Assembly: GCA_030627585.1 (NCBI GenBank)
Contig: DAOURU010000056.1
Location: 1 to 6,934 of the forward strand
DNA: 6,934 bases
From: Bacillota bacterium
GTDB taxonomy: Bacteria; Bacillota; DSM-12270; Thermacetogeniales; Thermacetogeniaceae
Reading direction: 5' to 3'
Positions 1 through 5,402 of the stretch are shown in pieces (the stretch's first letter is position 1; every line of letters starts with the position of its first letter). The notes beneath the pieces are model-generated. The model searched no databases and had not been told where the DNA came from. It saw only the letters and a list, made by a program, of their open reading frames with translations. The translations under genes were made by a program, and so were the position numbers.

Positions 1-111
1 CGGGAGGAAGCAGCGGTAAGTGGTGATTCTCGGGTGCCGTGGGAGTGCCTGGGCCGAGCTAACTGCTCCGGTACCGCCTGGAAGGTTTAATTCGACGGCA
101 GGTGCACGACC
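1..111 (+). ncRNA. ffs: Signal recognition particle RNA (scRNA/6S-type SRP RNA), 3' portion, 5' end outside window
   Basis: The RNA scaffold of the signal recognition particle binds Ffh and targets membrane and secreted proteins to the translocon. The left edge starts in the apical tetraloop of the Ffh-binding domain: the 3' side GGAGGAAGCAGC (4-15) is the conserved SRP core. Further on, TGCCTGGGCCGAGCTAACTG (46-65) and the 3' terminal GGTGCACG (101-108) match, from memory, the Bacillus subtilis scRNA. These elements belong to the long SRP RNA that carries an Alu-like domain, not to the short 4.5S form of E. coli. The 5' strand of both domains is missing because the window begins inside the gene. 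The exact 3' end is uncertain by a few bases. Location just upstream of dnaX is the usual Firmicutes arrangement and supports the call. Confidence 0.93.
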
Positions 112-124
112 AAATTTAATTTTA

Positions 125-154
125 TAAGGGGAATAAAGGTAAGGGGAATAAAGG
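125..154 (+). repeat. Perfect 15-bp tandem direct repeat (two copies)
   Basis: The unit TAAGGGGAATAAAGG occurs at 125-139 and again, with no mismatch and no spacer, at 140-154. It lies in the AT-rich spacer after the SRP RNA, and the end of the second copy forms the outer ascending stem of the terminator that follows. Two copies are too few for a CRISPR or a typical VNTR call. A recent slippage duplication is the simplest explanation. Confidence 0.9.
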
Positions 155-178
155 CTGGTGGGATGACACCGGCTTTTT
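150..178 (+). terminator. Rho-independent terminator after the SRP RNA
   Basis: GCTGGTG (154-160) pairs with CACCGGC (167-173) over 7 bp with one G-T wobble, around a GGATGA loop, and is followed at once by TTTTT (174-178). The stem can extend outward through G153-T174 and A-T pairs using the A run at 150-152. It most likely ends SRP RNA transcription and separates it from dnaX, though it lies about 40 nt past the mature RNA 3' end, which implies trimming or decay of the tail. Confidence 0.82.
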
Positions 179-217
179 ATGTGCAATTTTTAGGGAAATT
201 TTTAGCAGGGAAACCTT

Positions 218-246
218 TTGCGAAAGGCGAATTAGAAATTTATTGA
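218..246 (+). promoter_or_regulatory. Weak candidate promoter for the dnaX operon
   Basis: TTGCGA (218-223) resembles a sigma-A -35 box and is 17 bp from TATTGA (241-246), a poor -10 match. A short inverted repeat, CCTTT-TGCG-AAAGG (214-227), overlaps the -35. Since a terminator lies just upstream, dnaX needs a promoter somewhere in 179-262, and this is the best placed candidate by eye. The -10 is weak, so this is a suggestion only. Confidence 0.2.
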
Positions 247-262
247 GGCTGGCAGCAGCAGC

Positions 263-271
263 GGAAGGGAG
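263..271 (+). promoter_or_regulatory. Shine-Dalgarno site deciding the TTG start of dnaX
   Basis: GGAAGGGAG lies 8 nt before the TTG at 280, good spacing for initiation. A second purine run (AGGAG, 273-277) is only 2 nt from the start and is probably too close to be used. The site supports the TTG, after which the protein begins in the usual way for DnaX (MEHLALYREWRP). Confidence 0.6.
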
Positions 272-279
272 TAGGAGCA

Positions 280-2067
280 TTGGAACACCTTGCTTTGTAT
301 CGGGAATGGCGCCCCCAGTATTTCCGGGACGTGGTGGGCCAGGAGCATGTTTCCCGGACCCTACGGAACGCCGTCCGGGAGGGGCGGATTGCGCACGCCT
401 ACCTTTTCTGCGGCCCCCGCGGGACGGGGAAAACGAGTACGGCGCGCATTCTGGCCAAGGCCGTGAACTGCCCCCAAGGCCGGGAGGGTGAACCCTGCAA
501 CCAGTGCGTACTGTGCGAGAGCATCACCGCGGGAACCGCCCTTGATGTTGTTGAGATGGATGCCGCATCCCACCGGGGGATTGAAGAAATCCGGGATCTG
601 AAACAAAGGGTCGGCTTCGCCCCTGCCGCCGGGAGATTTAAATTCTATATTATCGACGAAGTTCACATGCTGACAGGAGAAGCCTTTAATGCGCTTCTCA
701 AAACCCTGGAAGAGCCTCCGCGTCACGCCGTGTTCGTCCTGGCTACGACGGAGGTCCATAAGGTGCCGCCGACGATTTCGTCCCGCTGTCAGCGCTTTGA
801 TTTCAGAAGGCTGGGGAGGGAGGCAATCAGAAACCACCTGGCCCGGATCGCCCGGGAGAAAGGGTGGGAGGTTGACGCGGAGGCCTTAACCCTTTTAAGC
901 CGACAGGCAGGAGGAGCGCTGCGGGATGCGCTGGGCCTGCTGGACCAGGCTGCGAGTTTCGCCGGGGGCCGGATTACAAGGGGGGATGTGGAGGCCTTAA
1001 TCGGCGCCTTAAGGGAAGATGTCCTGCAGGCCTTGGTTTCTGCAGTTGGCTCCGGGGATATTTCCGCCCTCTTAAATCACCTGGAATCCCTTTTTGCGCA
1101 GGGGTATGAGCCCCGCCAGCTTCTCCTTCAACTGACCGACCATGTACGGGAGCTCCTCTTTCATTCCGGGACTCCGGAAGCGGACGTTCGGAGATATGCT
1201 GCTTTCATGCGGGGGCTCGCCGTTGCCGAGGGAGAAATGAGGGGGAGCAGCAGGCCGGAATTAATCCTGGAATTGGCTTTGTTGCGCCTTGCAGGGGCGA
1301 GGCTGCTGCCTGCGCAGGACATCTTGAGCCCGGCGGGGGCTCACGCCGCGCAGGAAACTCCCGCGCCGCGGGAGCTTTGTTCCCGTGCGGAGGCTCGCGC
1401 GGTGCAAGGCGAGAACCGCGGGCCGGAGCGGGCGGAGATCCCGGAGCCTGCCGGTGAAACAAAGCTGCCGCAGGAGCCGCGGGCCGCAGCTTCAGAGAGG
1501 AGCGGGGGAAGCGCGGCTCCGGGCAAGGACGGGGAACGCCCCGCCCCGGACCGGGGCGAAGAACAGCAAGAGAAGAAGACAGAACAGCGAAAGAAGCAGA
1601 CAGGTGATGCTTTCCAGGGAGGTCCCGAAGCCATCAAGAATAGTTTATGCGCCCGCTTTCAAAAGCAGCCCCTGCTGGCCCAGGTTTTAGCCGGGTGTAA
1701 ATTTAAGCGGGAAGGGAATAAAATAATGGTGACACCTCCTTCCTCTTTTGCGCAGGAGTTGCTCCAGAAGGAAGAAAACCGCCGGGTTTTGCAGGAAGCC
1801 GTGAGGCAATGCGGGGGAGATGTGCTGGAACTGGAATTCTCTTCTGAAGGCAGGCGGGAGAGCAGAGCATCGGGGCTTCAGAGTGAAGCAGGTTGGGAAA
1901 AGCAGCCCCGGCGGGTTGAGAAAGATCGAGCCGGAACTCCCGCCGGAGGGGAACGAAAAGCGGGATTGCGAAAAGAGCAAAGAGATTCCGAGGGAGACCC
2001 GGTAGGAATGGCGTTATCCCTCTTCAGAGGGGAAATTATAACTCAATCCGAAGCGGAGGGTGATTAG
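280..2067 (+). CDS. dnaX: DNA polymerase III clamp-loader subunit gamma/tau
   Basis: DnaX is the ATPase motor of the replicative clamp loader, placing the beta sliding clamp on primed DNA and tethering polymerase. The 595-residue product shows the full AAA+ core: Walker A GPRGTGKT (45-52), a zinc module of Cys64, Cys73, Cys76 and Cys79, Walker B with DEVH (126-129), sensor 1 near TT (156-157), the SRC arginine-finger motif (168-170) and sensor 2 GGALRDAL with Arg215. A collar-like helical domain follows (about 240-345). Residues about 350-450 are a charged, Ala/Pro/Glu/Arg-rich linker, then a folded domain (about 450-525), a second charged linker and a short tail, DPVGMALSLFRGEII (573-587), resembling the C-terminal tail of other Firmicutes DnaX proteins. 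The TTG start is supported by its Shine-Dalgarno site. I found no A-rich slippery heptamer of the kind that makes gamma in E. coli, so a single full-length tau-like product is expected. It heads the dnaX-ybaB-recR operon. Confidence 0.96.
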   Translation: MEHLALYREWRPQYFRDVVGQEHVSRTLRNAVREGRIAHAYLFCGPRGTGKTSTARILAKAVNCPQGREGEPCNQCVLCESITAGTALDVVEMDAASHRGIEEIRDLKQRVGFAPAAGRFKFYIIDEVHMLTGEAFNALLKTLEEPPRHAVFVLATTEVHKVPPTISSRCQRFDFRRLGREAIRNHLARIAREKGWEVDAEALTLLSRQAGGALRDALGLLDQAASFAGGRITRGDVEALIGALREDVLQALVSAVGSGDISALLNHLESLFAQGYEPRQLLLQLTDHVRELLFHSGTPEADVRRYAAFMRGLAVAEGEMRGSSRPELILELALLRLAGARLLPAQDILSPAGAHAAQETPAPRELCSRAEARAVQGENRGPERAEIPEPAGETKLPQEPRAAASERSGGSAAPGKDGERPAPDRGEEQQEKKTEQRKKQTGDAFQGGPEAIKNSLCARFQKQPLLAQVLAGCKFKREGNKIMVTPPSSFAQELLQKEENRRVLQEAVRQCGGDVLELEFSSEGRRESRASGLQSEAGWEKQPRRVEKDRAGTPAGGERKAGLRKEQRDSEGDPVGMALSLFRGEIITQSEAEGD

Positions 2068-2385
2068 GTGGGTTTTGGGAATATGCAAAAAATGCTGAAG
2101 CAGGTTCAGAAAATGCAGGCAGAAATGGCGCGGGTTCAGGAGGAATTGGGCAATAAAACCGTTGAGGCAAGCGCCGGTGGGGGTGCAGTTCAGGTTGTAG
2201 CAAACTGCCATCAGGAGCTTCTTCAAGTAAAGATCGACCAGACGGCACTTGACCCCGAGGATCCTGAACTTTTGGAGGACCTCGTCTTGGCTGCTGTGAA
2301 CGAGGTGCTGAAAAAGGCCCGCGAAACGGCAACCCAGGAAATGGAGAAGATCACCGGGGGCCTAAAAATTCCAGGTCTTTTCTAA
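2068..2385 (+). CDS. ybaB: YbaB/EbfC family nucleoid-associated protein
   Basis: This small dimeric family binds DNA and is thought to affect nucleoid structure and expression; its exact role in Firmicutes is not settled. The 105-residue protein has the usual length and layout: an N-terminal helix rich in Met, Gln and Lys ([20 protein letters not shown], residues 6-25), a central beta region with the typical Gly-rich turn ([20 protein letters not shown]), the [19 protein letters not shown] helix start, and a C-terminal [12 protein letters not shown] tail characteristic of the family. The GTG start follows the dnaX stop with no gap, and a strong Shine-Dalgarno sequence, GGAGGGTGA (2055-2063), lies inside the end of dnaX. 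This means translation is probably coupled. The position between dnaX and recR is the conserved bacterial arrangement. Confidence 0.95.
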   Translation: MGFGNMQKMLKQVQKMQAEMARVQEELGNKTVEASAGGGAVQVVANCHQELLQVKIDQTALDPEDPELLEDLVLAAVNEVLKKARETATQEMEKITGGLKIPGLF

Positions 2386-2394
2386 GGAACGCGG

Positions 2395-3003
2395 GTGAGT
2401 GCTTTGTTGCTCTATCCGGAACCTTTGGCTTTTTTAATCGAGGCCTTCAGGAAACTGCCGGGGATTGGACCGAAAACAGCACAGCGTCTTGCCTTATATC
2501 TTTTGCATGCCCCCCGAGAGGAAACTGAGGCGCTTGCCCGGGGGCTTCTCGAAGCCCGGGCAAAAATCTTTTTTTGTTCCACCTGCGGCAATCTGACGGA
2601 TGTCGATCCCTGCCGGCTCTGTCAGGACGAAAACCGGGACCGCGCGATGCTCTGTGTTGTTGAATGGCCGCGGGACATTATTGCCCTCGAACGCACCGGG
2701 GAGTATAAAGGACTGTATCATGTCCTGCACGGGGTTCTTTCCCCGATGGATGGCATCGGCCCCGCGGATCTGAAAATTTCTGAACTCCTGGCGCGGGTTC
2801 AAGAGGGAACAATTCGGGAAATCATTCTCGCCCTGAACCCCACCGTTGAGGGGGAAGCCACCGCCCTTTACCTTGCCCAGCTGTTGAGGCCGCTTGGTTT
2901 AAAAGTGACCAGGATCGCCCACGGCCTTCCGGTGGGAGGAGATTTGGAATTTGCGGACACCGCCACCCTAAGCCGGGCATTTCTCGGCAGGCATGAAATT
3001 TAG
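2395..3003 (+). CDS. recR: Recombination mediator protein RecR
   Basis: RecR works with RecO and RecF to load RecA onto SSB-coated single-stranded DNA in gap repair. The 202-residue protein has the family's normal length and all its parts: an N-terminal helix-hairpin-helix (LPGIGPKTAQRLA, 21-33), a four-Cys zinc finger (Cys61, Cys64, Cys73, Cys76), a Toprim domain starting near residue 85 with CVVEWPRDIIALERTGEYKG (87-106), the LNPTVEGEAT motif (147-156), and the C-terminal GLPVGGDLEFADTATLSRA (177-195), which is diagnostic of RecR. The GTG start is 9 nt after the ybaB stop, and its Shine-Dalgarno AAGGA (2384-2388) overlaps that stop codon. Third gene of the dnaX-ybaB-recR operon. Confidence 0.97.
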   Translation: MSALLLYPEPLAFLIEAFRKLPGIGPKTAQRLALYLLHAPREETEALARGLLEARAKIFFCSTCGNLTDVDPCRLCQDENRDRAMLCVVEWPRDIIALERTGEYKGLYHVLHGVLSPMDGIGPADLKISELLARVQEGTIREIILALNPTVEGEATALYLAQLLRPLGLKVTRIAHGLPVGGDLEFADTATLSRAFLGRHEI

Positions 3004-3050
3004 CAAGTTTTTGCCCCTCTTTTCATATACTAGGAGAAGGAGTTAGAAAA

Positions 3051-3074
3051 TTGCCCGGAGGGGGGTGGCCGTGA
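3051..3074 (+). promoter_or_regulatory. Possible seven-codon leader ORF overlapping the yaaL start
   Basis: A TTG at 3051 opens a seven-codon frame (MPGGGWP) ending in a TGA at 3072-3074 whose last base is the A of the ATG at 3074 (TGATG overlap). A strong Shine-Dalgarno sequence, AAGGAG (3037-3042), lies 8 nt before the TTG, better placed for this frame than for yaaL. It may be a translated coupling peptide for the next gene, or it may be chance. There is no terminator-like hairpin here and no run of regulatory codons, so amino-acid attenuation is not indicated. Confidence 0.25.
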
Positions 3075-3313
3075 TGTCCAGGCGGATGGCGGACTGGCTG
3101 TGCCGCTTGCGCGCATGTTTTCAGGACGAGGAAAAATATAGATATCTCGATGACCGCGCGGTTCTCGCCCAGGCCCACCGCGATTGGATGGCGGCCCGGA
3201 AACTTTTTGAATTTACAACAGAACCCGACTTAGTGGATTACGCCATTCATTCCTTGCAGGCTGCTGAAAGGCGGTATATTTATCTCTGGAAAAAGGCCCG
3301 CCAGAAAGGCTGA
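3074..3313 (+). CDS. yaaL: YaaL-like small protein (DUF2508 family)
   Basis: Function is unknown. The 79-residue, charged, probably soluble and helical protein has no signal peptide or membrane segment. A central stretch, VLAQAHRDWMAARKLFEFTTEPDLVDYAIHSLQAAERRYIYL (about 30-71), fits the DUF2508/YaaL pattern of two helices around an acidic turn with a C-terminal Ala-Glu-Arg-Arg-Tyr helix. In Bacillus subtilis yaaL lies between recR and bofA exactly as here, so the call rests mainly on synteny plus size. Start choice is ambiguous: in-frame GTG at 3065, GTG at 3071 and ATG at 3074 are all open. GGAGG (3057-3061) is 9 nt from 3071 and 12 nt from 3074, and only 3 nt from 3065. I prefer the ATG because of its codon and its overlap with the upstream mini-ORF stop. 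The next gene begins 23 nt downstream. Confidence 0.8.
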   Translation: MSRRMADWLCRLRACFQDEEKYRYLDDRAVLAQAHRDWMAARKLFEFTTEPDLVDYAIHSLQAAERRYIYLWKKARQKG

Positions 3314-3323
3314 GTTTCTAGTT

Positions 3324-3330
3324 GGAGGGA
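3324..3330 (+). promoter_or_regulatory. Shine-Dalgarno site deciding the ATG start of bofA
   Basis: GGAGGGA ends 6 nt before the ATG at 3337. An in-frame TTG at 3322 would place this site inside the coding region and has no purine-rich site at proper distance upstream, so the ATG is the better start. Confidence 0.7.
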
Positions 3331-3336
3331 TTTGGA

Positions 3337-3600
3337 ATGACAGAGACGATTCTAGGGGCCCTCTGCGTCATTTTTTTGTTGTTTCTGATGGGACAGGCTT
3401 TGTGGGGGCCAATGCGCTTTTGCTTGCGAATTGGCCTGCGTTTTCTGCTGGGAGGCATCCTTCTTTTTGTTTTTAATCTTTGTGCGCATGCCTGGGGGTG
3501 GAGTTTTGGGATCAACCCGCTCAGCGCCTTCACCGTCGGGGTTTTGGGTTTCCCCGGCTTCGTTCTCCTGGGAGCCCTCAAAGTTTTCTTTGGTTTTTAG
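3337..3600 (+). CDS. bofA: BofA family sporulation membrane protein (pro-sigma-K processing inhibitor)
   Basis: In Bacillus subtilis BofA sits in the membrane around the forespore and, with SpoIVFA, holds the intramembrane protease SpoIVFB inactive until a forespore signal arrives, timing sigma-K activation. The 87-residue product is almost wholly hydrophobic with about three membrane segments (roughly 4-22, 33-52 and 64-85) and ends in the family signature GINPLSAFTVGVLGFPGFVLLG (58-79). Asn47 and Asn60 fall where the B. subtilis protein has the Asn residues reported as important for inhibition (Asn48, Asn61); the equivalent of Thr64 appears to be Ser63 here. Position after recR-yaaL is the conserved one. 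BofA homologues are widespread in clostridial spore formers, some lacking a sigma-K checkpoint, so the exact role here is an inference. No clear terminator follows. Confidence 0.9.
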   Translation: MTETILGALCVIFLLFLMGQALWGPMRFCLRIGLRFLLGGILLFVFNLCAHAWGWSFGINPLSAFTVGVLGFPGFVLLGALKVFFGF

Positions 3601-3622
3601 CTTGTGAAATTAGGGATTTAGC

Positions 3623-3652
3623 TTGACGGAGTTTTAAGTTTCGATATATACT
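3623..3652 (+). promoter_or_regulatory. Sigma-A type promoter for the NTPase-por operon
   Basis: TTGACG (3623-3628) matches the -35 consensus at five of six bases. It is followed by TATATA (3645-3650) with a 16-bp spacer, or TATACT (3647-3652) with an 18-bp spacer. Transcription would start near 3658-3660, giving an untranslated leader of about 90 nt. It is the best promoter-like sequence in the window and separates the sporulation/repair operon from the metabolic one. Confidence 0.65.
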
Positions 3653-3658
3653 CAAAAG

Positions 3659-3755
3659 AATAAAAGACAAGTTCCTTTTTTCTCGCCTACTGACGGAAGA
3701 CCCCTGGCTGTCAAGAGACCTGCGTGGAGTTCCTTTTGAGGTGACAAAAATTGTC
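3659..3755 (+). promoter_or_regulatory. Structured 5' leader with possible Shine-Dalgarno sequestration
   Basis: Two exclusive pairings share one strand. TGACGG (3691-3696) can pair with CTGTCA (3708-3713) around an 11-nt loop. Alternatively TGTCA (3709-3713) can pair with TGACA (3742-3746), with ACCT (3718-3721) next to pair with AGGT (3739-3742), which would cover the Shine-Dalgarno GAGGTGA (3738-3744). A third small inverted repeat, GACAA-AAA-TTGTC (3743-3755), includes the start codon, and AGTTCCTTTT is repeated directly at 3670-3679 and 3728-3737. I do not recognise a known riboswitch class. The stems are short, so regulation is a hypothesis. Confidence 0.3.
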
Positions 3756-4431
3756 TTCCCCACAGCTTCCAGTCCGTTTGATTGAGGCTTACGTTGGAGA
3801 GTATGCCAGCGGTAAAAGCGAAAACGCAGTAAATCGGGCGTTTGAACTTAATCGTTTGGGGAGAAGGGTTACGCTTGTGGATCTGGATCTCGTCGAGCCC
3901 TTTTATACACTCAGGCCCCTGAAGCGGGGGCTGGAAGGAGCCGGGCTTGCGGTGCTTGCATGGGAAACGCGTGAAACAGAGGGGCTGGGGGAAGCAGGCA
4001 ACATCTTGAAACCCGAAATGTGCTGGGCTCTGCACCGGTTTGGAGATGTCATTTTCGATGTTGGATATGGCGTTTCCGGGGCGCGGGTCCTTAATCTGAT
4101 AGACGGGGCCTGGGAGGACCCGGATTTGAAAATTTATGCTGTCATCAACATTGCCCGGCCTGTGACCGCCACCGTGCCCGATATTGTTGAACACGTGAAA
4201 TCCCTGGGGCGCTTCGACGGCTTGATTAATAATTCCCATTTGGGAATTGAAACCGACGTGGAGTTTATTCAGGAGGGTGCGAGGGTTGTCGCGGCCGCCG
4301 CGCAAATTTTAGGGGTTCCGGTTGTTGCGACAACGGTGATGGAAGAACTTGCACCTTTAGTGGGGGATCGCGATCTGCTCGGCCACCCGGTACGCGTGCT
4401 GCGCCGGTTCATGCCCCGTGCTTTCTGGTAA
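3751..4431 (+). CDS. SIMIBI-type P-loop NTPase of unknown function, first gene of the por operon
   Basis: I do not recognise a named family. The 226-residue protein has a canonical Walker A, GEYASGKS (16-23), close to the N-terminus, then VTLVDLDLVEPFYTLR (40-55), which resembles the strand-plus-switch region with paired Asp residues seen in MinD/CobQ/Mrp-like SIMIBI proteins. FDVGYGVSGARVL (102-114) fits a Walker B/switch II DxxG position, and LINNSHLGIET (158-168) may be a base-recognition loop like the NKxD region. The lysine lies only before Ser/Thr, not also at the second P-loop position, so it is not a classical deviant Walker A as in MinD. No membrane segment or metal-binding Cys motif is seen. 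The TTG start has a GAGGTGA Shine-Dalgarno 6 nt upstream. It follows its own promoter and lies 74 nt before porG with no terminator between, so it is probably co-transcribed with the oxidoreductase. A role in its assembly or regulation is conjecture. Confidence 0.85.
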   Translation: MSSPQLPVRLIEAYVGEYASGKSENAVNRAFELNRLGRRVTLVDLDLVEPFYTLRPLKRGLEGAGLAVLAWETRETEGLGEAGNILKPEMCWALHRFGDVIFDVGYGVSGARVLNLIDGAWEDPDLKIYAVINIARPVTATVPDIVEHVKSLGRFDGLINNSHLGIETDVEFIQEGARVVAAAAQILGVPVVATTVMEELAPLVGDRDLLGHPVRVLRRFMPRAFW

Positions 4432-4492
4432 AATATGGTTTCCGGGAGCTCTTACGGGGTTTCCAAAGATAAAAAAAGCAAAAAGTGGGAGA

Positions 4493-4499
4493 GGAGGGG
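4493..4499 (+). promoter_or_regulatory. Shine-Dalgarno site deciding the TTG start of porG
   Basis: GGAGGGG ends 6 nt before the in-frame TTG at 4506. The frame is open further up to a GTG at 4485, but using that would put this ribosome site inside the gene. An ATG at 4518 would be 18 nt away, too far. Confidence 0.7.
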
Positions 4500-4505
4500 A
4501 AAGTT

Positions 4506-5072
4506 TTGTCGAATAAAATGCTTGAGATCAGGTGGCATGGCCGCGGCGGCCAGGGGGTGGTTCTGGCCTCCCGCTTTATGGCTTCTTCAGCCATCAGAGA
4601 AAACCTCTACTTTCAGGCCTTCCCGTTTTTTGGCCCCGAAAGATTGGGTGCGCCTGTGGTAGCCTTCACCCGCATCAGCAACGAACCCATCAACCTGCAT
4701 TGTGCCATCGAAGAACCCGATGTCGTTGTCGTCCTTGATCCCAGCCTTCTCGGCGTTGTTAAGGTCACCCAGAACCTCAAAGCAAGCGGAACCTCTGTCG
4801 TAAACCACGCCGGCATTCCCCAAGACCTGAAAAACGGCACGCAGCGCAGAGTCTTCGCAGTAGACGCCGACCGGATCTCGCGCGAAGAACTGGGGCGGGT
4901 GATGCCCAATACACCGATGGTAGGAGCCCTGGTCAAGGCCGTGGGATTGATTGGCCTGGAAAGCGTCTTTTCAGAGTTCGAAGAGCAGTTTTCCCAGCGC
5001 TTTAAACCGGAACTGATCCGGCAAAATCTCAACGCCATCAGGCGGGCTTACGAGGAGGTCCGGGAAGTATGA
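4506..5072 (+). CDS. porG: Pyruvate (2-oxoacid):ferredoxin oxidoreductase, gamma subunit
   Basis: The gamma subunit forms part of the CoA-binding and structural shell of the cytoplasmic heteromeric oxidoreductase that converts pyruvate, CoA and oxidised ferredoxin to acetyl-CoA, CO2 and reduced ferredoxin, reversibly. The 188-residue protein starts with the family motif IRWHGRGGQGVVLASR (8-23), then FQAFPFFGPERLGAPVVAFTRIS (36-58), in which the usual GPER-GAP element is clear. A VVVLDPSLL segment follows (74-82), and NTPMVGALVKAVGLI (135-149) is the typical late motif. Length fits the normal 180-195 residues. The TTG start rests on Shine-Dalgarno spacing. The stop codon overlaps the porD start (ATGA), indicating translational coupling. 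Gamma subunits of pyruvate and 2-ketoisovalerate enzymes are similar, so substrate is inferred mainly from the alpha subunit. Confidence 0.93.
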   Translation: MSNKMLEIRWHGRGGQGVVLASRFMASSAIRENLYFQAFPFFGPERLGAPVVAFTRISNEPINLHCAIEEPDVVVVLDPSLLGVVKVTQNLKASGTSVVNHAGIPQDLKNGTQRRVFAVDADRISREELGRVMPNTPMVGALVKAVGLIGLESVFSEFEEQFSQRFKPELIRQNLNAIRRAYEEVREV

Positions 5073-5398
5073 AAGATGACTCCATCAGGAAGCTCGATAA
5101 AGCGAAGCTCCCCGCTTGGGATGAGATACCCCTGGGTTGGGCGCTTCTTTCAGAGGGTTCCGACGATTTCAAAACCGGAGGCTGGCGCAGCCAGCACCCG
5201 GTCCTCGATCCGGAAAAATGCACCTCTTGCCTCTTTTGCTGGATCTACTGCCCCGACTCCGCAATCCGGGTAAAAGACGGCAAGATGGCCGGATTTGACG
5301 AGTCTCTATGCAAAGGCTGCGGAATTTGCAGCACCGAATGCCCGCAGGGTGCCATCAAGATGGCCGAGGGCGCCGGGGCTCTTAAGGAGGGAGAGTGA
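5069..5398 (+). CDS. porD: Pyruvate (2-oxoacid):ferredoxin oxidoreductase, delta subunit (2x[4Fe-4S] ferredoxin-like)
   Basis: The delta subunit carries two [4Fe-4S] clusters that pass electrons from the catalytic site to external ferredoxin. Of the 109 residues, the first 45 or so include the delta-type lead (LPAWDEIPLGWALLSEGS and the Thr-Gly-Gly-Trp-Arg element near 37-40) before the clusters. The binding motifs are CTSCLFCWIYCP (Cys51, 54, 57, 61) and CKGCGICSTECP (Cys81, 84, 87, 91), each followed by the partner-cluster pattern, so both clusters should be complete. The N-terminal extension separates this from a free 2[4Fe-4S] ferredoxin. It overlaps porG by 4 nt, and porA starts 4 nt downstream. 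Confidence 0.95.
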   Translation: MKDDSIRKLDKAKLPAWDEIPLGWALLSEGSDDFKTGGWRSQHPVLDPEKCTSCLFCWIYCPDSAIRVKDGKMAGFDESLCKGCGICSTECPQGAIKMAEGAGALKEGE

Positions 5399-5402
5399 GA
5401 AA

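Noticed and set aside
125..154. CRISPR-like repeat
   Set aside because: Only two adjoining 15-bp copies with no spacers and no cas genes in view.
185..205. AATTTTTAG repeated at 185-193 and 197-205
   Set aside because: Short AT-rich repeats with a 12-bp period are expected by chance in this spacer, and no operator type is recognised.
1205..1690. Several overlapping frames on both strands across the dnaX linker
   Set aside because: They arise from GC-rich low-complexity sequence encoding the DnaX linker; none has a good start site or protein-like motifs.
1560..1740. Possible programmed frameshift site in dnaX
   Set aside because: Purine-rich stretches such as AAGAGAAGAAGACAGAAC are present, but no A AAA AAG heptamer or long A run that would allow slippage.
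3011..3033. Promoter before yaaL/bofA (TTGCCC ... TATACT, or a sigma-E-like CATATACT)
   Set aside because: The two boxes are only 9 bp apart, and I found no convincing sigma-E -35 at the right distance. Too weak to annotate.
3652..4305. 217-codon open frame on the - strand opposite the P-loop NTPase
   Set aside because: It mirrors a gene with clear motifs and its own promoter and ribosome site on the + strand; the antisense translation shows no recognisable domain. A shadow frame.
4432..4492. Terminator or promoter between the NTPase gene and porG
   Set aside because: The gap has a short direct repeat (GGTTTCC at 4437-4443 and 4458-4464) and a GAGCTC palindrome but no stable stem with a T run and no -35/-10 pair, so co-transcription is the simpler reading.
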